From an uncultured Alphaproteobacteria bacterium (lineage in GTDB: Bacteria; Pseudomonadota; Alphaproteobacteria; Rs-D84), in NCBI GenBank assembly GCA_934272785.1, contig CAKQSE010000003.1, positions 28,671 through 92,670 on the forward strand: a stretch of 64,000 nt of DNA, given 5' to 3'. The stretch's first letter is position 1. Every line of letters begins with the position of its first letter. Position numbers and translations under genes: made by a program. Below are positions 1 to 8,574 of the stretch, in pieces. Below the pieces are notes generated by a model that searched no databases, was not told the origin of the DNA, and saw nothing but the letters and a program-made list of their open reading frames with translations.

Positions 1-417
1 CAGTAAATCCCACTGGGCGCGTGGCGCAAAATCAAACGTGCGCGGTGCGCCGATGCGACGAACCTCGGTATTAAAACTGTCGTCGGGACCGATTGGCGCA
101 GATGCGTCTGGGATTTGTGGCACGCGGTGCATTAAATCGTTCAGCACGGCTTCCTTGTCCGCCAATTCCGCCATATCGGCGGCGATTTCGTTTGCGATTT
201 CCTTGCTGCGTGCAATCAGCGGTGCCTTGTCAGACGCCGTTGGAATTTCGCGTGTGATTTTATTCTTTTCGGCGGTCATCGCCTGGGTTATTGTTTTCAG
301 TTCGCGGACGCGTGCATCCAATGCCAACAGTTCGTCAATATTATCGTCAAACCCCTTGACCCGGCATGCGTTTTTAACCACGTCTGGGTTTTCACGAATA
401 AATCTGATATCCAACAT
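1..417 (-). CDS. serS: Seryl-tRNA synthetase, N-terminal part (runs off the window)
   Basis: Cytoplasmic enzyme that charges tRNA-Ser. Only the first 139 codons are present; the gene continues beyond base 1. The translation opens MLDIRFIRENPDVVKNAC, the typical SerRS start, followed by the charged helical stretch (about residues 30-100) that forms the antiparallel coiled-coil arm gripping the long variable arm of tRNA-Ser, ending at the HRVPQIPDASAPIG segment that joins the catalytic domain. An AAGGAAT-like ribosome site lies just upstream of the ATG. The gene is divergent from trxB. Catalytic class II motifs are outside the window. Confidence 0.93.
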   Translation of the reverse strand, partial: MLDIRFIRENPDVVKNACRVKGFDDNIDELLALDARVRELKTITQAMTAEKNKITREIPTASDKAPLIARSKEIANEIAADMAELADKEAVLNDLMHRVPQIPDASAPIGPDDSFNTEVRRIGAPRTFDFAPRAQWDLL

Positions 418-446
418 AGTTTTTATTCCTTGGTTTTTTGTTGTAT

Positions 447-475
447 ATAATAATTTCGTATTGCTATAAAATCAA
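447..475 (-). promoter_or_regulatory. Putative sigma70 promoter of serS
   Basis: On the minus strand TTGATT (470-475) and TATTAT (447-452) are separated by 17 bp, about 30 bp before the serS ATG. Motif match only. Confidence 0.45.
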
Positions 476-488
476 TTAAATCTTTGAA

Positions 489-517
489 TTGCACGATAAA
501 TATCATTATGCTATGCT
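489..517 (+). promoter_or_regulatory. Putative sigma70 promoter of trxB
   Basis: TTGCAC (489-494), 17-bp spacer, TATGCT (512-517), about 40 bp before the trxB ATG. Back to back with the serS promoter. Confidence 0.4.
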
Positions 518-556
518 GAACGCAACGATGAATAAAGAAAGGGAAGAGTATCTGTT

Positions 557-1462
557 ATGAACGATATTGTTATGTATGATGTAATTATTATGGGTTCGGG
601 CCCCGCCGGATTGACAGCGGCGTTGTATTGCGCGCGTGGTGGGAAAAAGACGATTGTCCTGGGGGGGGGTACCCTGGGCGGACAAATGGCCGGAATTCCA
701 AAATTGGAAAATTATCCTGGCTGGACCGGGTCCGGCGCGGAATTGGCCGAATTTATGAAGAACCAGGCCACGTCATTTGGCGCGGAATTTGTTGCTGCGT
801 CTGTTCGGGAAATTGCCGGTGACGCCGTTGGCGCATTTAACCTGAGTGCCAGCAACGGTAAAAAATACGTTGGTAAATCTGTCATCATCGCAACCGGTGC
901 ATCGCCCAGAAAACTGGAAATCGCGGGTGCACGTGAACTGTTTGGACACGGTGTGTCATATTGCGCAACGTGCGACGGATTCTTTTATTATGGCAAAGAT
1001 GTTATGGTTATGGGCGGCGGTAACAGCGCGCTGAACGATGCGTTATACCTGGCCGATATTGCGAAAACCGTTAAAATCGTTTATCGCAAGGGTGCATTTA
1101 CCCGGGCCGAGGCGATATTACGCAGTCGCGTTTCCGAACGTGAAAATATCGAGTGCCTGTTTAATACCGACTTGAAACAAATTGCCGCAACCGATGATGA
1201 TCGCCTGGTCGTGACCACCACAACCGATGAAAAAATAGTCATCGATGGTCTGTTTGTTGCCATCGGGCACGAGGCGAACACCGACTATCTGACCGAGGAT
1301 GTTGCCCGTGACAACATGGGACGCATCGCCCCATCTGCATTGCCCACCGGTGTTTTTGTTGCCGGCGACGTTGAATCCAATATTAAAATGCAGGTTGCAA
1401 CCGCCGTTGGAACGGGGTGTAGTGCTGCCATGGACGCCATTGCATACCTGAATAAATTATAA
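557..1462 (+). CDS. trxB: Thioredoxin-disulfide reductase
   Basis: NADPH-dependent flavoenzyme that reduces thioredoxin in the cytoplasm. At 301 aa it is close to the usual length (about 310-320). FAD-binding GSGPAG is at residues 13-18, the redox-active CATC disulfide at C136/C139, the NADPH-binding GGGNSA near 153-158, and the C-terminal FAD motif in GVFVAGDVE. A purine-rich site (GGAAGAG) precedes the ATG; a second in-frame ATG six codons later would also give a complete FAD fold. A thioredoxin that could be its partner lies at 31373-31690. Confidence 0.96.
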   Translation: MNDIVMYDVIIMGSGPAGLTAALYCARGGKKTIVLGGGTLGGQMAGIPKLENYPGWTGSGAELAEFMKNQATSFGAEFVAASVREIAGDAVGAFNLSASNGKKYVGKSVIIATGASPRKLEIAGARELFGHGVSYCATCDGFFYYGKDVMVMGGGNSALNDALYLADIAKTVKIVYRKGAFTRAEAILRSRVSERENIECLFNTDLKQIAATDDDRLVVTTTTDEKIVIDGLFVAIGHEANTDYLTEDVARDNMGRIAPSALPTGVFVAGDVESNIKMQVATAVGTGCSAAMDAIAYLNKL

Positions 1463-1471
1463 TGGGGTATC

Positions 1472-1531
1472 TATGTGCGATGCGGGTTGCTCATGTAGCG
1501 TTTGTACACTACGCAACCCGCATTGCGCATA
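1472..1531. repeat. Long imperfect hairpin after trxB
   Basis: Arms at 1472-1490 and 1513-1531 pair over 19 bp with two mismatches; inside, GTAG (1495-1498) and CTAC (1509-1512) extend the stem. There is no T-run, so it is not a classical terminator on either strand; it resembles a REP-type intergenic palindrome. Confidence 0.6.
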
Positions 1532-1622
1532 TCTACCACCATTCTAATTTATTCACTGTCGGCTGTGCACTATGTTGGCGGTTTTTGCGTATCTACCGCC
1601 ATTCTAATGTATTCACTGTTGG
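1531..1622. repeat. Two 32-bp direct repeats with 60-bp period
   Basis: 1531-1562 and 1591-1622 share the pattern ATCTACC-CCATTCTAAT-TATTCACTGT with three substitutions. The copies are 60 bp apart. Only two copies exist, so this is not a CRISPR array. Confidence 0.7.
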
Positions 1623-1634
1623 CGCGGGGCCAGA

Positions 1635-1664
1635 TGAACTCTGCACTCTGAACTTTGCACTCTA
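1635..1664. repeat. 30-bp interspersed repeat, left copy
   Basis: Exact reverse complement of 61364-61393. Internally it is two near-identical 14-mers in tandem (AGAGTGCA-A/G-AGTTC on the minus strand). It begins at the stop codon of the minus-strand J-protein gene. Confidence 0.85.
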
Positions 1665-2159
1665 CTTTTTCCCAAAGTGTTTTTTCAGGGTTTGGTATGC
1701 GGCATTTACCTTGGTAAATTCTGTGGCGTTTGCCGTGCCACCCGTATCGGGGTGGTATTTTTTTGCGAGGGCACGATACTTTGCGCCAACCTCGCGCATT
1801 GTGGCCGTTGGGGCCAGCCCCAGTGTTTTTAACGCATTGCTGATTGTGGCACTGACGCGCGGTTTCGGGGCGACGTGGTCAAACGCACTGCGTCCCATGA
1901 TAAAATCGTTCAGGAATTTGACATAATCCGCTTCGTCCTTGTTGGCGGTTTCTTTGTCTTTCAGTGGTGCGCCAAATGTTTGACGTTCCCAGTCGGCCTC
2001 TATCTCGTCCGGGGTCATGTCGGCATAGAAATTCCAATTTTTATTATATTCGGCCGCGTGTTCCTGGCAGAACCACCAGTATTCACGTAAATCACGCGAT
2101 TTTGGCGCGCGACATGTCCCGGCCTTGGTGCAGCCCGTATGATCGCATTTTCGTATCAT
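1662..2159 (-). CDS. J-domain (DnaJ-like) protein
   Basis: 165-aa protein with a C-terminal J domain (about residues 108-162) carrying the HPD tripeptide at 136-138, which stimulates Hsp70 ATPase. The N-terminal third has Cys/His residues (C5, H7, C10, C16, C31, H34) that could bind zinc; this is unlike classical DnaJ, which has its J domain at the N terminus plus a separate zinc region. The J-domain-at-the-end layout is known for small alphaproteobacterial DnaJ-family proteins. The start ATG overlaps the xerD stop by 4 bp, so it is probably translated from the lptG-xerD transcript. The client is unknown. Confidence 0.85.
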   Translation of the reverse strand: MIRKCDHTGCTKAGTCRAPKSRDLREYWWFCQEHAAEYNKNWNFYADMTPDEIEADWERQTFGAPLKDKETANKDEADYVKFLNDFIMGRSAFDHVAPKPRVSATISNALKTLGLAPTATMREVGAKYRALAKKYHPDTGGTANATEFTKVNAAYQTLKKHFGKK

Positions 2160-3028
2160 TTTATATCATCCATTGATTTCGCATGCCCCAGTGGGTGGTG
2201 CATAACAACCGTTTCGAGCAGTTGTTCTGGCATAACGTGGGTATAGATTTGTGTTGTTGAAATATCCTCGTGCCCCAGCATTGTTTGTATCGCGCGCAGG
2301 TTTGCGCCCCCCGCCAACAGGTGTGACGCGAACGAGTGGCGCAATACGTGTGGTGACACGCGGTGCGGGTCAATGCCGGCCAAGACCGCGCATTTTTTCA
2401 AAATTTTAAAGAACCCATCGCGCGTCATATGGCCACTTTTCCCAATGCCCGGGAATACATACTTTGACGTGTCGTCATCGCGCACGGCCAGCCATTTGTT
2501 TAATGCCGCAACCGCGCCCGCATGCATGGGGACAATGCGTTCCTTGGCCCCCTTGCCATGAATCAGTAATTTGTCACCCAGTATTCCTGTCATTGGCAAT
2601 TCGCATAATTCAGACACGCGCAGGCCCGACGCATACAGCAATTCAATCATCGCACGCAGGCGGATTGAATTCTTGACGTCGCCCGCCGATGAAATCAGTA
2701 ATTCTATTTCGTCCACCGACAAGAATTTTGGCAATGGGCGCGTGCGTTTTGGTAATTCTAAATTGGCCGCCGGGTTTTCATTGATAATTTTTTCCAGCAT
2801 TAAAAATTTATAGAACCCGCGCAGTGCGCTGGCGTGGCGGGCAATTGATGATGCGCGCTCGGGCAGGGACGATAAATACGCCTGGACGTCTGTGGCGGTT
2901 GCCGACATCAGTCCGCCCGGCAATGCCGCATCTGCCGCACGCAGGTCTGCACCATAACTTTCCAGTGTTTTCGCGCTGCGTCCTTTTTCTGCGGCCAGGG
3001 CCTCTAAAAAAATCTCTACATAATTCAT
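2156..3028 (-). CDS. xerD: Tyrosine recombinase XerD
   Basis: Site-specific recombinase of the XerC/XerD family, which resolves chromosome dimers at dif together with FtsK (gene at 11774). Length 290 aa is typical. The catalytic set is complete: R137 (SGLRVSEL), K159 (HGKGAKER), H227 and R230 (HVLRH), H253 (LGHEDI), nucleophile Y262 (QIYTHV). The N-terminal SAM-like domain (1-90) has the TLESYGADL core motif. The ATG overlaps the stop of the upstream 45-aa gene. XerC versus XerD cannot be fully settled by eye; the N terminus resembles XerD more. Confidence 0.88.
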   Translation of the reverse strand: MNYVEIFLEALAAEKGRSAKTLESYGADLRAADAALPGGLMSATATDVQAYLSSLPERASSIARHASALRGFYKFLMLEKIINENPAANLELPKRTRPLPKFLSVDEIELLISSAGDVKNSIRLRAMIELLYASGLRVSELCELPMTGILGDKLLIHGKGAKERIVPMHAGAVAALNKWLAVRDDDTSKYVFPGIGKSGHMTRDGFFKILKKCAVLAGIDPHRVSPHVLRHSFASHLLAGGANLRAIQTMLGHEDISTTQIYTHVMPEQLLETVVMHHPLGHAKSMDDIK

Positions 3029-3162
3029 GGATACAATACGATTTCGGTCACATTTTGTGGGGCGGGAAATGATATTATCATCAGCACCACCAGGACAATT
3101 ATCAATGCCCAGATTATAATTTTATTACGTGTCGAATTCTTGCGTCGATTATTCAGTGGCAT
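3025..3162 (-). CDS. 45-aa single-pass membrane protein
   Basis: Short gene between lptG and xerD: a basic N terminus (MPLNNRRKNSTRNK), one hydrophobic helix (about residues 15-31), and a short tail ending VLYP. It has a strong ribosome site (AAGGGGGAA) 7-8 bp before the ATG, and its TGA overlaps the xerD ATG, both good signs of real translation. The function is not recognised. It may be a periplasm-facing membrane peptide, given the positive-inside N terminus. Confidence 0.7.
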   Translation of the reverse strand: MPLNNRRKNSTRNKIIIWALIIVLVVLMIISFPAPQNVTEIVLYP

Positions 3163-3181
3163 GCGTAAATTCCCCCTTGGG

Positions 3182-4240
3182 TTAAATGGTATCAAAACTG
3201 GCGATAAATGTGGCCGCGGCGGCGATGATAATCAGTTGTGGCGCAACAATTGCCAGCATTGGCGGTAATGCACCGGTTGACCCCAATGCGTTAAACATAT
3301 TGGTCAGAAAATACAATGCAAAGCATGTGACAATCCCCAGGGCAAATTTGGTCCCAAAACTGTAATTGCGGCGTTGGCGCGTCTGGGAAAATGCAACGCC
3401 CAGTGTTGCCATCGCAATCAATGATAATGGCAAGAATAACAGGGTCCAAAACTGAACCAAATGGCCACGTACCGGCGCGCCAATCGCGTCCATTTTGTGG
3501 ATAAATGTCGGTAATTGCCAAAATGAAATCTGGTCCGGTTGCAGGTATCGGTCCAACACCGTGCGCGGTGTCAGACGTGTTTCCGCCGACCAATCGCGCG
3601 TTTTCATAATGCCGTTTGCGTCCCATACGTGCGCAGATTTTGCAGACATTCCGTCATCGTCCAGGGTGACCGTTTTCGCCTCTATCCGGTTGGTCAGTTT
3701 AAATGACGCGTCCTGGACATAAATTGTTGCGTTTTCAAAATCCAATGCGTCGCCAGACTTGTGCATTGTTTTTGCGTTCATTGTGATGTATCCGGTCTCT
3801 GATGCCTCGCGCAGCCAGATTGCGTCATCAATCAATTTCAGGTGGTCTGATGTAATGTTTCGATTGCTCAATTCAACCGAATATGGATTTACGACCGTCG
3901 TTGCAAACACGCCAATCAGTGCCGCGCCGACCAAGAACGGGCGTGACATCTGGTATGGGGACAGGCCAGCACTGGCCACAATAATACTCTCGCTGGATTT
4001 GGTCAGGTTATATGACGCCAGCAATGTTCCCATAAACACCGCCAGTGGCAAGAACAGTGGCACATATTCCAGCAATCGCATCCACGATTCCGCCATTGCC
4101 GCCACCGCCGTCGGATTTGACGGCAGGCGTTCTACAAATGTCACCGCGAAAATAATCCCACACACGACCAGCATAACCAACCCAACGCCGTAAAAAAATC
4201 GGCGCATCAGGAATCTGGTCAAAATACTTGTTCGTAACAT
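3182..4240 (-). CDS. lptG: LPS export permease LptG (YjgP/YjgQ family)
   Basis: Inner-membrane half of the LptB2FG transporter that moves lipopolysaccharide toward the outer membrane. 352 aa, with three N-terminal membrane helices (about 15-37, 57-78, 101-120), a periplasmic beta-jellyroll region (about 135-260), and three C-terminal helices (about 265-345). The LPFLAV-like segment and the NLTKSSESIIVASAG segment after TM2 are family hallmarks, the latter being the coupling-helix region contacting LptB. First gene of the operon with the 45-aa peptide, xerD and the J-protein. LptF/LptG assignment rests on overall similarity. Confidence 0.88.
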   Translation of the reverse strand: MLRTSILTRFLMRRFFYGVGLVMLVVCGIIFAVTFVERLPSNPTAVAAMAESWMRLLEYVPLFLPLAVFMGTLLASYNLTKSSESIIVASAGLSPYQMSRPFLVGAALIGVFATTVVNPYSVELSNRNITSDHLKLIDDAIWLREASETGYITMNAKTMHKSGDALDFENATIYVQDASFKLTNRIEAKTVTLDDDGMSAKSAHVWDANGIMKTRDWSAETRLTPRTVLDRYLQPDQISFWQLPTFIHKMDAIGAPVRGHLVQFWTLLFLPLSLIAMATLGVAFSQTRQRRNYSFGTKFALGIVTCFALYFLTNMFNALGSTGALPPMLAIVAPQLIIIAAAATFIASFDTI

Positions 4241-4272
4241 AGCCTAAAAATTATAACCTGTTGATTTGATAA

Positions 4273-4300
4273 TTGCAAAATTAAAATGAATGCGTATAAT
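4273..4300 (+). promoter_or_regulatory. Putative sigma70 promoter of greA
   Basis: TTGCAA (4273-4278), 16-bp spacer, consensus TATAAT (4295-4300), 35 bp before the greA ATG. It lies in the divergent lptG-greA spacer. Confidence 0.6.
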
Positions 4301-4335
4301 TTCGGATACTATTACAGATCTAAGGAACATGCAAA

Positions 4336-4806
4336 ATGGAAAAAAAACCAATTTCACGCGCAGGGTTTGACGCGCTGTTAAAAGAATTAAAAGATTTAAA
4401 AGAGGTTCAGCGTCCGGAAATCTTGAAAACGGTTCAGTGGGCGCGTTCGCTGGGGGATTTGTCGGAAAACGCGGATTACAGTGCGGCCAAGGAAAAACAA
4501 CGCCAGATTGATAAACGTATCCAGTTTATCGAAGGGGTAATTGAAAATGCCGCGATTATTGATATTGATTCACTGTCGGGTGACCGGGTTGTGTTTGGTG
4601 CCCGCGTTGTCGCCGAAGACGAAGACGGTAACCGTATGCAGTGCCGGATTTTGTCAGATATTGAATCTGATGGCAAACAGGTTATTTCGTGCACATCGCC
4701 GGTTGGGCGCGCAATGATTGGGCGTTGCGTTGGTGATACGTGCATTGTTAAATTGCCATCTGGGGAAAAAGAATACGAAATTTTGGAAGTAAAATTCAAA
4801 GACTAG
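4336..4806 (+). CDS. greA: Transcription elongation factor GreA
   Basis: Binds the RNA polymerase secondary channel and stimulates cleavage of backtracked RNA. 156 aa, normal length. The N-terminal coiled coil (1-75) contains the tip GDLSENADY with acidic D41 and E44 that coordinate the catalytic magnesium; the C-terminal FKBP-like domain (80-156) has the SPVGRAMIG strand-turn motif. AAGGAA precedes the start. mutL begins 9 bp after the stop, suggesting cotranscription. Confidence 0.96.
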   Translation: MEKKPISRAGFDALLKELKDLKEVQRPEILKTVQWARSLGDLSENADYSAAKEKQRQIDKRIQFIEGVIENAAIIDIDSLSGDRVVFGARVVAEDEDGNRMQCRILSDIESDGKQVISCTSPVGRAMIGRCVGDTCIVKLPSGEKEYEILEVKFKD

Positions 4807-4815
4807 GGTCTGGGG

Positions 4816-6576
4816 ATGCCTGTTCGTCTGTTGCCTGATTTTTTGATAAACCAAATTGCCGCTGGCGAGGTTGTTGAACGTCCCGCCAGTGTGGTCAAAG
4901 AATTGGTTGAAAACGCACTGGACGCGGGCGCAGACCAGATTATGATTGATGTTGCCGACGGTGGTCGGACGATGATTTCTGTTATTGATAATGGTTCGGG
5001 TATGTCGCGCGATGACCTGGGGCGGGCGATACAGCGGCATGCGACATCAAAATTGCCAGACGATGATTTGTTAAATATCAACTTTATGGGATTCCGGGGC
5101 GAGGCATTGCCATCAATCGCATCTGTGTCTGATATGACGATTGATACGTGTAATGGTGCGGTTCCAAATGGTTGGCAATTAAATGCAACCACGGGTGATG
5201 TGCGGCCGTCTGATTGGGAATCGGGGACGCGAATCCGTGTTTTGAATTTGTTTGCGCGCACGCCTGCGCGGTTAAAGTTTTTACGTGCCGACCGCGCCGA
5301 AATGATGTCAGTGTTGGATGTGGTGCGTCGCCTGGCCATGGCGCGCGCAGATGTCGGATTTACATTAAACAATAAATGGCGTTTCCCGCGGGGCCAGGAT
5401 TTACGTGACCGAATTGTTGCGGTTATGGGTGATGACGTTGCCGGTCGTATGATTGCCGTTGACGCACACAGCACGACAACCGCCGGATTGGAATTACATG
5501 GATTTATATCAGAACCCACGTTGCGTCGTGCGTCGTCGGTTGATCAATATTTGTTTGTAAATGGCCGTCCCGTTCGGGACAAGGTTTTGGTTGGTGCCCT
5601 GCGTGCGGCATATATGGACGTAATGCATGCGCGCGAATTCCCGCTGTGCGCGCTGTATTTAACGGTCCCACCGCGCAGCGTGGACGTAAATGTTTCCCCC
5701 GCCAAGACCGAGGTGCATTTTCTGGAACCATCGCATATCCGCAGTTTTATTATAAAAACATTGCGTGCGGCATTATCCCAGACAATGAACGCCACGCCAT
5801 CAATTGATGTGACGCATCATGCGCCGGCCGAATTTGCCCGGGCGGTGGCGCAGAAAATAAACTTTGGATTGCCGCCCGCCGGGGCGCGTGTGTGCGAACC
5901 GTCGACGCTGTCTGAATTATCAGAAATGAACGAAATATTTTCGTCGCCCGTGGTCGCGCCCGCGATGACACCCGCGTCCGCGCCTGTGGCGACGGGTGAC
6001 GCGGACCTTGATATGCCACTGGGGCGAGTAATTGGCCAGATTGGTAATAAATACATTTTGGCGGCATCTGGCGATAACCTGGTGGTGGTGGACCAGCATG
6101 CGGCACATGAACGTATTACGTATGAACGCCTGCGTCGGCATGCAATAAAATCACAACCGTTACTGACCCCGATTGTGGTGCATATGCGCGACACCGACGT
6201 TGCGGCGGTGATGACGATTGCCGATGAAATGCGGGCGGCGGGTCTGCACGTTGATGCGTTTGGTGATGACGCGATTGCCGTTTTTGAAAAACCGGCCGAT
6301 TGGGATTTGAATTGGGCAAATCTGTTTCATGATATCGCGGACGAGGTGCGCGCCAATGGCCACTCGTCCCAATTGAACGAAAAATTGCACCTGAAATTGG
6401 CAAATTATGCATGCCATCACAGTGTGCGTGCCGGGCAACGCCTGGACATGCCGTCGTGCGATGCATTATTGCGCGAGATAGAGCGGACCGAACGTGGCGC
6501 GCAATGTAATCATGGGCGACCGGTGTATAAATTTATCCCGATTACAGATATGGATGCGTGGTTTGAACGTGTCTGA
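4816..6576 (+). CDS. mutL: DNA mismatch repair protein MutL
   Basis: GHKL ATPase that links MutS mismatch recognition to strand incision. 586 aa. N-terminal motifs: E29/N33 in KELVENALDAG, the DNGSGM Mg-ATP loop, and GFRGEAL. The C-terminal dimerisation domain (about 400-586) has DQHAAHERITYE, ACHH and CNHGRP, matching the endonuclease motifs DQHAx2Ex4E, ACR and CPHGRP of nicking MutL proteins, so this MutL probably cuts DNA itself (inference). Immediately follows greA. Confidence 0.95.
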   Translation: MPVRLLPDFLINQIAAGEVVERPASVVKELVENALDAGADQIMIDVADGGRTMISVIDNGSGMSRDDLGRAIQRHATSKLPDDDLLNINFMGFRGEALPSIASVSDMTIDTCNGAVPNGWQLNATTGDVRPSDWESGTRIRVLNLFARTPARLKFLRADRAEMMSVLDVVRRLAMARADVGFTLNNKWRFPRGQDLRDRIVAVMGDDVAGRMIAVDAHSTTTAGLELHGFISEPTLRRASSVDQYLFVNGRPVRDKVLVGALRAAYMDVMHAREFPLCALYLTVPPRSVDVNVSPAKTEVHFLEPSHIRSFIIKTLRAALSQTMNATPSIDVTHHAPAEFARAVAQKINFGLPPAGARVCEPSTLSELSEMNEIFSSPVVAPAMTPASAPVATGDADLDMPLGRVIGQIGNKYILAASGDNLVVVDQHAAHERITYERLRRHAIKSQPLLTPIVVHMRDTDVAAVMTIADEMRAAGLHVDAFGDDAIAVFEKPADWDLNWANLFHDIADEVRANGHSSQLNEKLHLKLANYACHHSVRAGQRLDMPSCDALLREIERTERGAQCNHGRPVYKFIPITDMDAWFERV

Positions 6577-6595
6577 GATTTGGCCCCTGAACCCA

Positions 6596-6633
6596 TTGTT
6601 TTTTGCCTGGACAGTGGGGCTTTTTTTTACTAT
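6596..6633 (+). terminator. Probable intrinsic terminator after mutL
   Basis: CCCATTG pairs with CAGTGGG, followed by GC and a run of eight T. Separates greA-mutL from the yajC operon. Confidence 0.6.
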
Positions 6634-6675
6634 TCTGACACCATAAAATAACAAGTTACACTAAGGAGAAATATC

Positions 6676-6984
6676 ATGGAAGAAACCACGGTTGTTGTTC
6701 AAGAAGGTGCAAACGCGGCCCAGGCTGCCACTGGTAACTGGTGGGGAATGCTGCTGTATTGCATCGTTGTGTTTGGAATTATTTATCTGTTTATGGTGCG
6801 TCCGAACAAGCGTCGTATGGCCGAATACCAGAAAATGCTGGATTCTTTAAAGGTTGGTAATCGCGTAATGGCGGCCGGCATTTACGGGACAATCAAAAAG
6901 ATTGGCGACAAAACCATTGAAATGGAAGTGGCCAAGGGTGTCGTTATAGAAGTCAACAAAAACGCCGTGGCCAGCGTTGAATAA
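6676..6984 (+). CDS. yajC: Preprotein translocase subunit YajC
   Basis: Small inner-membrane partner of SecDF in the Sec holotranslocon. 102 aa: short periplasmic N terminus, one membrane helix (about 22-42), then the conserved VRPNKRRMAEYQKMLDSLKVG stretch and a cytoplasmic beta domain with GIYGTIKKI. AAGGAGA ribosome site. First gene of yajC-secD-secF. Confidence 0.95.
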   Translation: MEETTVVVQEGANAAQAATGNWWGMLLYCIVVFGIIYLFMVRPNKRRMAEYQKMLDSLKVGNRVMAAGIYGTIKKIGDKTIEMEVAKGVVIEVNKNAVASVE

Positions 6985-7002
6985 GCGAGAAAGGGTAATC
7001 AG

Positions 7003-8562
7003 ATGTTTAAAAAACTGGCAATAATTTTTGTTGCGGTGTTTGGTGTGTTACTGGCGGTGCCAACAATGTCGCCACGCCTGGCGCCGTATTTCCCGTCGTG
7101 GGCACAACCAATCCCATTGGGCTTGGACTTAAAGGGTGGGGCCCAGTTGTTATTGGAAGTGGACACAAACACCATGTTCCAAGAAAAAGCGGCCCAATTG
7201 TATGACGAGGCACGCACAGCCCTGATTGATCGTGACAAGGGTGTTATTCGTTTTTCGAACCTGCGTAATAACGATGGTGTTGTGTCGTTGGTTGTTCGCG
7301 ATGATGCCGATGTATCACGTGCCAAGGGTCGGTTAAAGAGTGTTCTGGGCAATACTGTTGATATTGAATCATCGGGTCGGACAATTACATTGTCGTATTC
7401 GGAAAAACAGAAAAACGAAATGACCCAGGACGCATTGGCGCGCAGTATTGAAATTGTGCGTCGTCGTATTGATGCGCTGGGGACCAAGGAACCATCTATC
7501 CAGTCCCAGGGTGGCAAATATATCTTGATTCAGTTGCCGGGTGTTGATAACCCAGAACACATCAAGGAATTGATTGGTCAGACGGCCAAGATGACGTTCC
7601 ATTTGGTAAATGAAAATGTGTCGGCCGAACAAATTGCGTCTGGTCGTGCGCCCAATGGCACACAATTCTTGCCAATGATGGACGCGCCAAATCAGTTGGT
7701 TCCGGTCTATTCCCGTGTCGAGGTGTCGGGTGAATCATTAAAAGATTCCCAGGCGGATTTTGACCAGAATAATATGCCGGTTGTAACAACCGCATTTGAT
7801 GCAACAGGTGCGCGCAAGTTTGCACGACTGACCACCGAACACGTGAACGAACGCTTTGCAATTGTGTTGGACGGACGCGTGTTGTCGGCACCGACAATCC
7901 GTGAACCAATTCCGGGTGGCCGTGGCCAGATTTCTGGTGGATTCACATTACAGGGTGCAAAAGACCTGGCCGTGTTGTTGCGTTCGGGCGCATTGCCGGC
8001 ACCGTTACAGGTTATCGAAGAACGCACGGTTGGTGCGGGACTGGGGGCCGATACTATCGAGGCTGGTAAAATCGGTTCCGCGGTTGGTGTGTTGTTCGTA
8101 ATCATATTTATGTTGGTTGCATATCGCGGATTTGGTTTGATTGCAGATATCGTATTGCTGGTCAATTTGGCGATGATTATCGGTATATCGGCATTTCTGG
8201 GGGCAACACTGACGTTGCCGGGGATTGCGGGTATCGTGTTGACACTGGGTATGGCGGTGGACGCGAATATTCTGCCGTTTGAACGTATCCGAGACGAGGT
8301 TCGCGAAGGCGTCCCAGCCCTGCGTGCGGTGGAACTGGGCTTCCATCGTTCAACCAAGACCGTTATGGACGGAAACTTGACCAATCTGATTTGCAGTTTG
8401 ATTCTGTTCCAGTTTGGTGCGGGTCCAATTCGTGGGTTTGCGGTAACGCTGTCCATCGGTGTTATTACAACATTGTTCACATGCCTGTTGTTGTCCAAGG
8501 TTTTGATTGACTGGTATATGAACGGCAAAAACAAGAAAATCAGTTACATCAGAAATAAATAA
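7003..8562 (+). CDS. secD: Protein translocase subunit SecD
   Basis: Uses the proton gradient to help pull exported proteins into the periplasm. 519 aa: one N-terminal membrane helix (about 4-21), a long periplasmic P1 region (LGLDLKGGAQLLLEVD is the signature just after TM1), and five C-terminal helices from about 350 on. The conserved D-A-N of the TM4 region reads MAVDANILPFERIRDE near residue 417, matching the essential Asp-containing motif. secF starts 12 bp after the stop. Confidence 0.96.
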   Translation: MFKKLAIIFVAVFGVLLAVPTMSPRLAPYFPSWAQPIPLGLDLKGGAQLLLEVDTNTMFQEKAAQLYDEARTALIDRDKGVIRFSNLRNNDGVVSLVVRDDADVSRAKGRLKSVLGNTVDIESSGRTITLSYSEKQKNEMTQDALARSIEIVRRRIDALGTKEPSIQSQGGKYILIQLPGVDNPEHIKELIGQTAKMTFHLVNENVSAEQIASGRAPNGTQFLPMMDAPNQLVPVYSRVEVSGESLKDSQADFDQNNMPVVTTAFDATGARKFARLTTEHVNERFAIVLDGRVLSAPTIREPIPGGRGQISGGFTLQGAKDLAVLLRSGALPAPLQVIEERTVGAGLGADTIEAGKIGSAVGVLFVIIFMLVAYRGFGLIADIVLLVNLAMIIGISAFLGATLTLPGIAGIVLTLGMAVDANILPFERIRDEVREGVPALRAVELGFHRSTKTVMDGNLTNLICSLILFQFGAGPIRGFAVTLSIGVITTLFTCLLLSKVLIDWYMNGKNKKISYIRNK

Positions 8563-8574
8563 GGAATAGATACT

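Noticed and set aside
1531..1622. Two direct repeats as a CRISPR array
   Set aside because: Only two copies, no spacer series and no cas gene nearby.
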